Below are positions 21,814-32,077 of a DNA stretch of 64,000 bases, one piece after another. Position 1 is the stretch's first letter; each line of letters begins with the position of its first letter. The notes beneath the pieces were generated by a model. That model searched no databases. It had not been told where the DNA came from and was given only the letters and a program-made list of their open reading frames with translations. A program made the position numbers and the translations under genes. This DNA comes from Symsagittifera roscoffensis (Eukaryota > Xenacoelomorpha > Acoela > Convolutidae): positions 89,999,845 to 90,063,844 of the forward strand of contig NC_087062.1 in NCBI RefSeq assembly GCF_963678635.1, in the 5' to 3' direction.

Positions 21814-22255
21814 TTGTTTGGTGGGTTCCGAAATATCCTACCTGAATATCTGATCCAAATGAAGTGGCTTTGCCGAGAGTTCAACGAAGACGAAATTTTT
21901 AACTTGAAACTGGAGGACAGGCAGGTGATCTACTACATTTCAAACTGGCCCTGGAGAATGTGGCAACGGCAGGCACTCTTCAGGAACATCAGGAGGACCT
22001 TCAACCTAAATGTCAACACCATGTCCATCACAGAGTTCAAGGCTCTAGGAGAGTTCTTCTGTGGTATGGACTCCTCGGACATTGCGGGTATCCCACCTGA
22101 GATGTACTACGCTATGGCTACGTTCGTTGGAGATTTGGTGACTTGTAACTACGACCAGATGCGCTCTCTTCTCGCCAAGGCCAGATCAACCCAGGCCTTC
22201 GGTGAAATTGAGCACTGGGAGGAGCGACACGTGCTTGCTATTGGATCAGCCATAT
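21814..22255 (+). CDS. Mesothelin/otoancorin-like repeat protein, window exon 5
   Basis: Largest exon, 147 codons, after GATTTCAG, phase 0 in and one base out (donor GTGAGT). It holds the clearest family signature: ALGEFFCGMDSSDIAGIPPE, an 'LG-x-x-x-C' turn followed by a 'D-I-x-x-I-P-P-E' helix, as in stereocilin/otoancorin/mesothelin repeats. An aromatic segment near residues 38-50 (YYISNWPWRMW) precedes it. Proteins of this family are extracellular, often GPI-anchored, and act in adhesion or apical matrix; that role is inferred by family only. Codon use is GC-richer than the flanking intron. Confidence 0.65.
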
Positions 22256-22372
22256 GTGAGTATTGTTGGACATGTCAGAAAACACTTTCCTCCTTTTGGA
22301 AATGAGTTGAATGCAATTTGCTTTCTGTAGAATTTGAATTCATAAGCAAATGTTCGAAATGTCATTTTTCAG

Positions 22373-22491
22373 CTGGAATGTCTTCTACTCACTTGGAGAT
22401 GATGACCCCTGGAAGAAACAGAGACGGACAGAATCTGGTTGCCGCTATCCCCGCTCATGTCATCCCCATGATTCCAGATTCAGTCATCGAG
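22373..22491 (+). CDS. Mesothelin/otoancorin-like repeat protein, window exon 6
   Basis: Forty codons following TTTTTCAG; two bases complete the split codon, and the exon ends at a codon border before GTGAGA. The protein has a proline-rich helix pair (AAIPAHVIPMIPDSVIE) typical of the short helical solenoid modules in this family. The upstream intron is only 117 bp, so exons 5 and 6 probably encode one structural unit. Confidence 0.6.
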
Positions 22492-22664
22492 GTGAGAAAG
22501 AAAAAACGAGTTTGCAATCTAGAATATTTGGTGTTCGAAATCGTCTTGCGCAAATAAGATCAAACTATACAATCCTCTGGCTTTTTTAATTAAAGCCGCC
22601 AGGTCTCCGTCTTTTTTACTAAAAGGAAAAGAACGGAGGGGATTGTCACTTATTTATGTCGTGA

Positions 22665-23181
22665 TTAAGAGTAATGAACGTAGTGAAGACTCTTATTATA
22701 TTTTTCTTGCTGATTTTTGTTTGTTTTTTTTTCAGGAAAAAGTCTTTAAATGGGCATAAAAGTCTCTAATAACTACAGATGTGCATTCATACATTTTTGA
22801 ATGCACTTCGGTATATATGCACTTTTTGAGTTCAATTGAAATTCATCTGCTGAAAGTTACTTAAATAGCACTCTCCAAACACGAACGTGGAAATGGCGCA
22901 AAAAATGTAAACATTTTCTAGTTTCGAAAGTGGAGTTTAATTTTTAGATTTCCAGCGGAATAAAAACTACCTGTTGATCAAGTTTTCTTAATTTGGCTTC
23001 ATATTATCAAAAAAGCGCCAATAATAAATCGTTCTAGAAACAAAGAGCTTAAAGGGCATCTATTTTTTTCCTTTGAAGTTCGAAAATTGAAGCCAACAAA
23101 GTCATGTTTTTTCAACAAAGTCAGTGTTTTCTTAATGTTCAATTGCGTTCATTACTCTTTTCCAATCTTCGGTTGGCTATG
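22665..23181 (+). repeat. MITE-like repeat R1, best terminal inverted repeats
   Basis: Starts TTAAGAGTAATGAACGTAGT and ends GCGTTCATTACTCTTTTCC, so its termini AAGAGTAATGAACG and CGTTCATTACTCTT are exact inverses over 14 bp. It includes the TTTTTGAATGCA..TATATGCACTTT subfamily block, also present at 7.3 kb and at the window start. Confidence 0.65.
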
Positions 23182-23199
23182 TTGATTGGTTTCAAGAAT

Positions 23200-23530
23200 T
23201 TGATTTTTTCGCGTTTTGATTTCTTTTTGAGCTCAATTTCTTTCCTTCTTTTAAAAAAAAGTACTGCCAATCGAACTGCCAAGTGTTAAGATCACGAAAA
23301 AGTGAATGCATTTTAGTTTAAAAATCGACTTGAAATCCCAGCGGAATAAAAAAATTGCATAGTGATCCTGTTTTCTCTAAATGGCATAATTTTAAGAAAA
23401 AAGCCAATCATGAACATTTTTTGAAATTCAAAACGCATTAACGCAATATATTTTTCGGAAGTTGGAAAACTTTTAAACACCATTTTTTGGTTTCCTTGTT
23501 CTGTCACTACTTTCTAATAATCTTTTTGCT
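23200..23530 (+). repeat. MITE-like repeat R1, partial copy
   Basis: Continues directly after the previous copy with TTTGATTTTTTCGCGTTTTG, TCACGAAAAAGTGAATGC, CCCAGCGGAATAAAAAAATT and TTTTTTGGTTTCCTTG. Both termini are decayed. Confidence 0.45.
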
Positions 23531-23637
23531 GTGTTTGATTGATAAGAATTGTTGAATAGCTCTCAGAAAATCGTATAAGGAATTGTGTGGTGTTCTGCGG
23601 TGCGAGCTTCGATAATAGTTGCCTGAATTGTATTTAG

Positions 23638-23814
23638 AACCTGGACGTGGAGTTCTACCAGTCCATGAACCCTGAGCAGATTATTGCTCTTACTCCTAGA
23701 CAATGGCATGAAATGAGTGAGGCACAGGCGAACGCTGCGATGAACGTATGGTTCGGCTACGACGACTGGCCGTATTCTTTCCTCGACGGGTTCCGCGAAG
23801 CAGGCAAGTCTTGA
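23638..23814 (+). CDS. Mesothelin/otoancorin-like repeat protein, window exon 7 (last seen)
   Basis: After TGTATTTAG the frame from exon 6 continues for 58 codons: a helical repeat with MNPEQIIALTPRQWHEMSEA and an aromatic end (WFGYDDWPYSFLDGF). Two readings of the end exist. Read through, the ORF stops at TGA 23812-23814 after REAGKS. Alternatively, CAG at 23801-23803 followed by GCAAGT is a good GC-AG intron donor, and the gene would continue. I found no convincing downstream exon before the convergent receptor gene begins at 27.2 kb, nor a hydrophobic GPI-type tail. Confidence 0.6.
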   Translation, partial: NLDVEFYQSMNPEQIIALTPRQWHEMSEAQANAAMNVWFGYDDWPYSFLDGFREAGKS

Positions 23815-23924
23815 GGATCAAACTTAAACAAAAATTTTATTGCTAACTCTTAAGTTAGCGTTGTAATATTTTAAAGTTGTAATATTAATGAGCGCAGTGA
23901 TGAATTTACACAAGTGTCGTTTTA

Positions 23925-24075
23925 CGGCGCATATTCAAAAATACGAGCAGCTACACACATTTTCTTTTCGTGTAGATATAGAAAATTGTGCTTATTTATT
24001 GGCTTAAGCAGTTGCCAGTTATTCGCTTATCAACGTAGACTAAGAATTTCTGGAGCATTTGGTAAATTATTAAGA
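23925..24075 (+). repeat. Interspersed repeat R7, copy 2
   Basis: Second copy of the block at 21095-21260: TTACGGCGCATATTCAAAA, TTTTCTTTTCGTG, AGCAGTTGCCAGTTATTCGC and TGGAGCATTTGGTAAA. Confidence 0.45.
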
Positions 24076-24298
24076 GTAATGAGCGTTTTGAGTACTATTA
24101 TATAGGTGTTGGTGATTTTTAATGTTTTCATGAACAAGTCATCAAATTTGTTCACGCTCAAATTTGATTTTTCGTGGTTTGACCTTTTTTTGACCTTATA
24201 TATATATATTTTGGAAATTCGAAACTTTCAAAAACAAGGCAGTTATTTTTATTTACTTGCGTTCATTGATTCTTTTCCAACTGTATGTTGACTATGTT
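24070..24298 (+). repeat. MITE-like repeat R1, short copy
   Basis: Begins TTAAGAGTAATGAGCGTTTT, has CACGCTCAAATTTGATTTTT, and ends TTGCGTTCATTGATTCTTTT with CAACTGTATGTTG. The middle of the element is deleted. Confidence 0.55.
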
Positions 24299-24809
24299 TT
24301 ACTTTGAAATTCGGTTGTTGACATTTTTTCAAGAAAACAAAAAAGTGTTTTTTTTTGTTTCCTTGAGTTTATTGACGTTTTTCCTACTATCTGTTGGCTA
24401 TGTTGTTAGATTTTAAGTCAGTATTAAAGTTGAACATGTGAACTCGATAAAACCAATGGAGTCGAAAAACCAATGAACCAATCTTTTTAATGTGAAAGAG
24501 GAAAGTGCTGGAAATGTGGCGTTTGACTTATACTTCGAATATGAATTTGATCCGACTTTTGAATGAGAATTTAATATGCTTTTAAGTTTTATTTTGAGAT
24601 CATGATCTTTTGAGATTTCGAAATGGTTTGGATTTCGAAAAGATATTTCCTTAAGCACAGCGATTAGCAATGTTTATCAAATTGGAATAAAGACTTTTCA
24701 GGTCCAACAAAATTATTGGATCATTGTTAAAAATTTGTGCGCAACATTAACGTGCTCACATGCTCCATTCATTGAAATTTAAATTCAGCTACTTGATTAC
24801 TGATTGCTG

Positions 24810-25430
24810 ACTACGTCTCAAATGGCATGATTCCCAAATGGCATAAAACTGAGAAGTTTCCCAAATGGCATAACTTCCATGCAACAATTGCTTTGAAAAA
24901 TATTTTGTTAGATGTTTTTCTACTGAACAAGGTGTGAAAAGTAGTTAAATTGTCAATTCCGAAGGCACGTTCAAAGTATGGAAAGAGATGTTTCACATTC
25001 GCGGAACCAAAACTATGGAACAGCGTGACCCGGGAGCTTAAATTAGAATAGGATAATTTGACATTTAGGAAAAAATTGAAGACCCACTTGTCTCGACAAC
25101 ATTTCTACTGAGACCAGAACACCTTTGAATGAAGAAAAGGTGTCAAAAGAAACCCATCAATGAATGAATGAATTCAAATGTTGTTTGACATTATCTCGAT
25201 TTTTTAAAGAATTCTTATCAAAAGCATAAGTTGCTACTAATTTGTTTTGTGGTCAATTTTTCCAGCAAAACTGTCACTCAACATTTGTTTGGAAGCAATA
25301 AATTCAAATCTTGTTCACACATCTCGTTTCTAAAAAAGGAGAAGTTTTAGTTAAGAAAGCCTGAGTGTTATGAAAAACTTCTGTGTTAATGCCATTTAGG
25401 AATTATGCCATTTAGGAAGTTACCCTGGTT
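24810..25430. repeat. Short inverted repeats enclosing a LINE fragment
   Basis: At 24818-24872 the motif CCCAAATGGCATAA is repeated three times. At 25385-25425 the inverse TTATGCCATTTAGGAA is repeated twice. The 500 bp between them includes the LINE 3' fragment. This could be a fold-back element that captured LINE sequence, or one element inserted into another. Confidence 0.45.
24923..25111 (+). pseudogene. LINE reverse-transcriptase C-terminal remnant
   Basis: One frame reads through the typical end of a LINE (CR1/L2-like) ORF2: a basic IPKARSKYGKR segment, then EPKLWNSV matching the 'G-P-x-L-W-N' block, then FRKKLKTHLSRQHFY before TGA 25109-25111. In-frame stops occur near 24936 and in the KLE*DN segment. 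It is followed by a GAATGAATGAATGAA tail at about 25165, as expected for such elements. The copy is 5'-truncated and dead. Confidence 0.65.
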
Positions 25431-27198
25431 GCTGTTACAGTTCTCTTTAGTAGTGGTGTTAGTTCTCATTAAATTGCAGTTTTATCTTCGAATAACTCAA
25501 AGGTCGGTCTATTATTTGTGTGCTTAGATTTTGTCGTTTTAGTTTACGCTTTCTGCCTCTATGCAGATTCAAGTCATTCTCTCTAAATTTGATAGTCGGT
25601 TCGATTCATAACTGTTATTTGTAAATTTAATAGGGCCGATGTTATTTTGGCTTAGATGACTCATATTGTCTTGCGTCATGTAGAGGGTAATAAAAGATTT
25701 TGTTAGCGAATTTGTGTTTCGGGGAGTGGCGATGCAAAAATTTCAAAGCTAGCAATTTGTTGGGACAATATTCGGGCTCAACGGGCGTTTAGCCAAATTT
25801 TTAAGGGCTTTTTCCACGATTGTAGTTCTGGAAGTTGTGTATCAAGTTCTCTTCTTCAAATTGCAATCCATTCTTTGAGATACACAAAAAAACTTTGCTT
25901 GAGGCAGTTTGTTTGGCTTTGTGGTTTTTGCCTCATTTTATATCTGTTAATTTGCCATGGTTTTTGTGATATATCGGAAGTAGTACAAAGCTCCACTTCA
26001 CATCTGTGTAAAATTCTTCTCTGGCCTGAAAAACGAATCTATAGTTGGTCATTTTTGACAAAATTACGAAAGAGCTGATCAGTGATGAGCAATCAAAATG
26101 ACAATGAGCCTTTGAAATTAAGTTTGTTTTTTACTGATCAACATAAGTTCAGCTATTTGAATTGCCAATTTTAGTATGGAGATAGCAAAATTTCAATTGC
26201 AGTTATTGAAATTTATTTGAATTGTCTAGAGCTTTTGAAACACATCGGTAATCCAGTATCTAAGGTTTTCTAATATCCGAACGTGATGACCTATTATCGG
26301 ACTCGTGATGAAATCTTCTAATTTTTAAGTATTTTAGGATCGGAAAATTTTCGCGTATCTATGATGCTGATGATTGTGGTTTCTATTGCCAAATTTCTCT
26401 TCTGAAGGGTCATTCAATGAAGATGAAAAATGTACAAAGAGTCACAATCAGAAGCTGAAAAAAACCGACTGACGGAAGAAAATGACGACCGAACGCTAGT
26501 CAAACTGGTAATATCGATGACTGTACAGTTTTTAATGAATTTTATATGTGAAATGAGATCTGCTAGGTTTATGTATATATGACTGTCAGAAAACCTTTTG
26601 CACAAATCGCTTTAGTTTTAAATGATTCTTATTTCAACCATATCAAATCTACAATTTTGTGTCCTATATCAGTACAGTAACAATGTCAATGACATATCAA
26701 CCGATTTTCTATCAGCTTTTGTTTCTCTTAAAATAACCGATAAGTTCTCATGTAAAACAAGTTATCATAGATTAGTTTTTGGTTCATTCCTGGGCAGTTT
26801 TATTTAAAAAAAATCTGCAATTTTAATCCAAATTGAAACTTTATTCCCAGCTTATATTATGACTATGCAGTCTGTTTTTTCTATATTTTAAAAGAAACTA
26901 ATTTAACTTTCAACCGCGCTAAAATGAGACATTCAACGAGGTTACTTTTATCGGCGCTAAATGTTTTTTTTTTAAGTTTCAAACTTAACTGTGTCCGATT
27001 TGATTTCAAATCATTAAGAATTTATGTCAAAGGTTATGACATCAGTTGATAGATGTAAAATGAATTGCATAAAGCACGGTTTGAAAAAAAATACGGATGC
27101 GCATTCCTTTTCTTTTATACTGTTCTTTCTTGTGACTAACTTTCTGATTTGAGATGATCTGGATAAATTTTTAATTCACGCTTGAGTAATTTTTGTTT
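25431..27198. other. Intergenic stretch, nothing recognised
   Basis: Lies between the plus-strand repeat-protein gene and the convergent receptor gene. AT-rich, no repeat family from elsewhere in the window recognised, and only short chance ORFs. It may hold the 3' UTR of either gene. Confidence 0.4.
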
Positions 27199-27529
27199 TC
27201 AAATACTGGGATTACTACTCAGAGGCAGTGAGTAGATGTGTGTAGGTTGACTTTCAATTGAAAACTGCCGTATGTTTCCGTTCACTCTTATCTCAGGGGT
27301 CTGAGACTTCATTGGGACTACTTTGGTCTGTCGGCGCTCCCGTATTTTCTTCAACTTGTGAATGCGTGTCTTTGAAATGACCTTGCGACAGAACTGCATG
27401 AAAATGGGTCCTAAGGTTGACTCACTGACCAGGAATACAATTGTCTTCATTGCGAAGGCTAGTGCGACTATGAAGTATGAAGACAATCGGGAGTTCGCGT
27501 GCATGTGAATTCCTCGTGAACAGACAATG
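27199..27529 (-). CDS. GPCR-like receptor, last exon: TM7 and cytoplasmic tail
   Basis: Minus-strand exon after TTTCATTTCAG; the first base completes the codon left by the exon at 34497-34605. The protein starts with a short Cys-containing segment, then a hydrophobic helix (YFIVALAFAMKTIVFLV) leading into STLGPIFMQFCR. That stretch resembles the end of TM7 and helix 8 of class A receptors, where N-P-x-x-Y and an F-R pair occur; here the Asn and Tyr are not conserved. A basic tail (KTRIHKLKKIRERR) and a Ser/Pro-rich end follow, with stop TGA at 27199-27201. The ligand cannot be inferred. Confidence 0.55.
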
Positions 27530-27739
27530 CTGAAATGAAAATCGGGGCTTGCAAGGTATGGAAAAATTAAAGCTCGAAGGAAGACCGTTAGAAATTGAAA
27601 AATTATCGAAATTTATGTAGGTCTGCCGATCAGTTTTTCCCGTATGTTAAAAAATTGGAAGTTATTTGAGGTGTACAGGAGTGCCTGAAAATAACAATTA
27701 TTTGCCGACCAGCACGGGCGTTTTAATGCTAATTGAGGT

Positions 27740-27960
27740 TTTTTTTTTATTTTTTTTTATTTTTTTTTATTTGCCCCCGGCCTGCTCAGTGCAGGACCAA
27801 CCGTGGGGGCGGGGGAGAAAAGATGTCATCCATTTTGCCGCAGCCGGTCCCCATTTGAGGAGGCGGATGACACTGGGACCCCTCCAGCCGTGACCGAAGC
27901 GGGATTCGAACGCATGACCCTCGTGTTAAGAGAGATGTGCCTAACCCACTTGACCACGAC
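27740..27960 (-). mobile_element. Complete tRNA-derived SINE
   Basis: On the minus strand it opens with a tRNA-like head: GTGGTCAAGTGGGTTAGGCA (A box) and GCGTTCGAATCCCGC (B box) about 40 bp later. A body with GTCATCCGCCTCC and GGATGACATC follows, then an A-rich tail with interspersed T, seen as T-runs at 27740-27772 on the plus strand. It is flanked by perfect 13-bp direct repeats TGCTAATTGAGGT at 27727-27739 and 27961-27973, proving target-primed insertion. It lies in the 6.97-kb intron of the receptor gene. Confidence 0.85.
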
Positions 27961-27973
27961 TGCTAATTGAGGT

Positions 27974-30007
27974 CAACGGACGAGCGTACCCGCACTGACA
28001 AAAATGATTTGGATCGATTTAAAATGATTTTAAATCGATTAACAAAATACATTTTACGAACTTAAATGGATTTTGTATCGATTTAAATCGATTGTTTTGT
28101 TTTGGATCAATTTCAGTGCCTAGTATATTAATTTAAATTGATTTGGATGGATGTTTCGACTCACTAAACTCTATTTTTTTGCTTCTGCAAAAAAAATTAA
28201 TGTAAATCAGATATTGGTCAAAAACCTATGTGACAAATCAAGAAAATTGTCAATATAAATCAGAATTTTATGGTCTGAATTTAATCTGCATTATTTTTTA
28301 TTCTAAAAGTGATTCTAATCCTATTTTGTCGGTGCTGGTAACGCACGCTGGTATCATATTAAAGCTCTTGCTTGTTGCTCTGAATACAAAAAGGAGCATC
28401 GAAAAAATTGTTCCAAATTCAGCGAAATTTAAATGATTCTTGAACCCGAATAGTAGTTTCTGAAAAATTTTTCTATGAAAATTTTTTATCTGTTGAAGCA
28501 GTCAACTATTGCAGCAATTTATGTACTGTTGTAAAATAGTACTTTTGTGATTAGTTAGCATGATCAAATTTTAAGATTAGCAAAACCACTTGAATCATTT
28601 GGTCAACTATGTGATTGCAACATTAGGCATGTTTTGAGCATCTTTGCGTGCTTATAATTTTTAATATTCTATATTAGTTTTTCATGCTTAGGTTGTATAT
28701 TCATCCGATTCATTTTCTTTGCTTTATTTGGTATAAAAAGTGTTGGTTCATGATTTATGAACTTAGTTGACTCATTTCGCATTGTTTGGTAGTGCAGCCA
28801 GTTTTTTCCGTGGTTAGCCTTCGAAGTGAGTTTTAGTCACATGCAGTCAAATGGTTGTAGTCAAGGCAAATTTAAAAAATAAAGTTTCCATAGTAACTTT
28901 GCTATTTCTATGTAACAATCTGTGTTTGTAATGAAATTCAACTTACAGGTTTTCACAGCTCCTTAAAACAGACTACATGTATGTTGGGACACTAAAAAGA
29001 TGCGAAGATCAAGTTTGATGGTTTTGATACTTTGAGTGAATGGTTTTGTTTTCATATTTCATTCTTGAAAACTGAATGAAAAAACCAGAACCAGAAACCG
29101 CGTATTTTTGAAACTTGTAAAAAAAGCGGAAAATAATGTCTTTATTTTTTGTGACTTTCAAATTGAAGTTTTTTCGAGATACTTATTACATTTGACACAG
29201 GCGAAGCTGTTTTTACCATAGACAAACAATAATGGTTCTTTTTACTTCCCCCAGAACCTGCAATTTTTTGTTCGATTGTTGAAAAAGTTTGTGTGCGGAC
29301 TAATTGGTCAAACATATATGGTCTTCTTACATACCCTTGTGAAACTCCTGGGTACACAAAAATGATGTTTATGCCACGTTGAGGAAAAAAAGAGCAACAA
29401 AAATCAGCTCCAGATTGCGTGAAAAATTGAAGCCTGAAAAATCAATCCTCAAAAAAAATTTCACTAGCGTATCAAGTGAGAGCTAGACAAGCTCTGCTAA
29501 AGATCTATCACTTGACCACTAGAGCGTAAGAATTATCTTTTTTACATATGGTTAACTAGAAACTAAGAGGCAGGTTTGTTTTGATTGGGTCTTAATAAAA
29601 TTTTGAATTTGCAAAAAGATAGTGAGATTTTCACATAATCTTATATTGAACACGCAAACTGGTCCCAAAAAGGTACCGAAAAAGGAATAGAACGAAAAAA
29701 CACAATCTCTGCTTAATTAACTCTCAGTAAAAAGCTTAGTAAAAAGCAAACGTTATCCTTTTGGAATTCAGTCTTTTTCCAACGTTCTACTACATTTTTG
29801 GAACAGCTTTGGCAATACTCTTTTCGGCATTTTTGTCTGCAACAACAAAATTACATATTCAGGATAATGTAAGTTTGATCAATTTCAAGCTTGCCAAAAC
29901 ATTGTTTTTGTCAAATTATAAAAACTCTTTTGAATAATGAGCAAAACTGATTGTTTGAACAGTACAGCCTATCAATGAGACCTTAAACACGCATTTTCCA
30001 AACTAAA
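27974..30007. other. Receptor intron, AT-rich
   Basis: At 28010-28160 there is a run of TTTAAATCGATT-type words with internal symmetry. The rest shows no recognised repeat and no exon with fitting phase; a minus-strand open stretch near 29142-29357 lacks good splice borders. Confidence 0.4.
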
Positions 30008-30556
30008 CAAAACTGCTCGTATCAGGGCAAAGCCCTGAATGTTCCGACTGCCTTTTAAGGTTTATGGAGAAGCAATAACGTTAAAAAATTAAATGAAAAA
30101 AGTCGGAACAAATAAAACAAAATGAAAAATTTTGTTTTCTAAAATTTGAAATTTTTAAAACGAAGATCACCCCCCAAACGCCATATAAAGTACAAATGCA
30201 TAAATTTCGCTCCTCGTAACAAATCGATTATGGCAAATAAGCTTCTTTCAACCAATTTGGAACAATTTCTAAGACGGATCAAATCTCCGCTTACGCGTTA
30301 ATAGCGCGAATTATATCGCGCGTTAATTGTCCCAAATTGGCCAAAATGGCAACCTTTAAACCCCCATAACTTCACGAAATATGATCACAGTTGATATATT
30401 TTTTCAAATTTGAGCCCAGGATAACAATAATTTTCGAATGATGTAAAAAATTTTGTCAAAAATGGCTAGTTAAAAAGTCGAAATTTGTCTGAAGAAAAAA
30501 AAACCCACCCCGAGCACAAATATTCCGTTACTTTCGTATCGAAAGTCGGAACAAAT
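30008..30556 (-). repeat. Interspersed repeat R4, full copy, minus orientation
   Basis: Starts AACTGCTCGTATCAGGGC with the hairpin CAGGGCAAAGCCCTG, continues with GACTGCCTTTTAAGGTTTAT, AGATTTGATCCGTCTTA (inverse), GCGCGAATTATATCGCGCG and CCCATAACTTCACGAAAT, and ends GTATCGAAAGTCGGAACAA. It pairs in inverted orientation with 31549-32077, about 1 kb away. No ORF. Confidence 0.65.
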
Positions 30557-30768
30557 AACTCAAATTCCATCGCATTTCAGCAAAGCTACTAGAAAAATAG
30601 ACGAAATTTAACGCCGTATAAATTGTTGCTACAAAATTTGTAGACATACCTGAAATTTGCTTTTTTTAAAAAGCTGATGGCTATTTTTTTTAGCTTAAAT
30701 CAAAATTAGGCAAAATCTGTCAGGTTAAAGCTAGGTTCAGAGATATCAAGGTTATTTGTGGCTTGTAC

Positions 30769-31165
30769 TCAGGGGCGGATTTGAACTCAGTCCGCTCTCC
30801 CCCTCAGAGACTCGATCCCCTGCGCGCCCGAAGAGTCCCCCTTTTGGTAGTTTTTAAGAAATCCACTTTTGACCGACCGACCCTAAAATTTTTCAAAAGG
30901 CGGCTTTGGCGCCAAAATATACTATTTTTGAGGGGGAGCGCGCGCCAAAAAAAACGCAATTTTTTGGTCAAAATTTTCCAAAAAGTGCACAAAAATGGCT
31001 TTTTTGACCTGTTTTTTCAAAAATTTGCCTGCGGTGCAGAAAATATGGCCAAAACAGAGTCTTTTTAGTGCTTTAGGGCAGCTCGGAAAATCAATTTGGT
31101 CGATCTAAAAAAAGGTCGTAAAATTTTTCTTATTTTTTTTTTGAAAATCCGCACCCCCTCAATTT
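30769..31165 (-). mobile_element. hAT-like MITE, minus orientation
   Basis: CAGGGGCGGATTTGAACTCA begins the copy. Inside are AGGGGGAGCGCGCGCC, TTGGTCAAAATTTTCC, TTTGCCTGCGGTGCAG and CAATTTGGTCGATC, all inverse to copies 1, 2, 5 and 6. The other end (AAAATCCGCACCCCCTC) lacks an obvious target duplication. It sits between the inverted R4 pair. Confidence 0.55.
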
Positions 31166-31548
31166 AAGACAATTTTGCAAGCTATTAGTTTTATTTATAA
31201 GCTAAATAGCCATTTTCCGCCCGGTACCTGCCCTCGTGAATGAAATTACTCGCTCACTTTACTTTCCTATAAAAGTTTCTGAACATTTAAAAATTCAATT
31301 CTTATTGCATAGCAGTAACTTTTGATTGCCATGAGATCCAAAAAATTGCAACTTATCGTGGTGCTCCGAGACTGATTTTAAACTAAATGATAATAAATAG
31401 TGGTTTAAACCAAGAAACTGAAGAATGCATTTACCGATTCTGGAAAAAAGGAAGTTTTATCATCGCTTCATTGAAATTCAGTCACGCTGCATCACGATAA
31501 AATTTTCAGCCAATTGAAAATAAAATAGCAACAGTATACTTTTTGTTC

Positions 31549-32077
31549 CGACTTTCGATACGAAAGTAACGGATTATTTGTGCTCGGGGTTGGGTTTTTT
31601 TTTCTTCAGACAAATTTCGACTTTTTAACTAGCCATTTTTGACAGAATTTATTTATATCATTCGAAAGGGGTTGTTGTTCTGAGCTCAAATTTGAAAAGA
31701 TATTTCAACTGTGATCATTTTTCGTAAAGTTATGGGGGTTTAAAGATTGCCATTTTGGCCAATTTGGGACAATTAACCCGCGATATATTTCGCACTATTA
31801 ACGCGTGAGCGGAGAGTTAATCCGTCTTAAAATCGTTCCAAATTGGTTGAAAGAAGCTTATTTGCCATAATTGATTTGTTACAAGGAGCGAAATCTATCC
31901 TTTTATACTTATGGCGTGTGGGGGGATGATTCTCAAAAAAAAATTCAAATTTGAGAAAAAAAAATTTTCATTTTATTTTTTCTTACATAAATTTTTTAAT
32001 GTTATTACTGCTCCATAAAACCTTAAAAGGCAGTCGGAACAATCAAGGCTTCGCCCTGATACGAGTAGTCTTGTTGA
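31549..32077 (+). repeat. Interspersed repeat R4, full copy, plus orientation
   Basis: Begins TTGTTCCGACTTTCGATACG, includes GGGTTTTTTTTTCTTCAGAC, GACAATTAACCCGCGATATA and GAGCGAAATCTATCCTTTTA, and ends GCCCTGATACGAGTAGTCTT. Inverse partner of 30008-30556. Confidence 0.65.
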
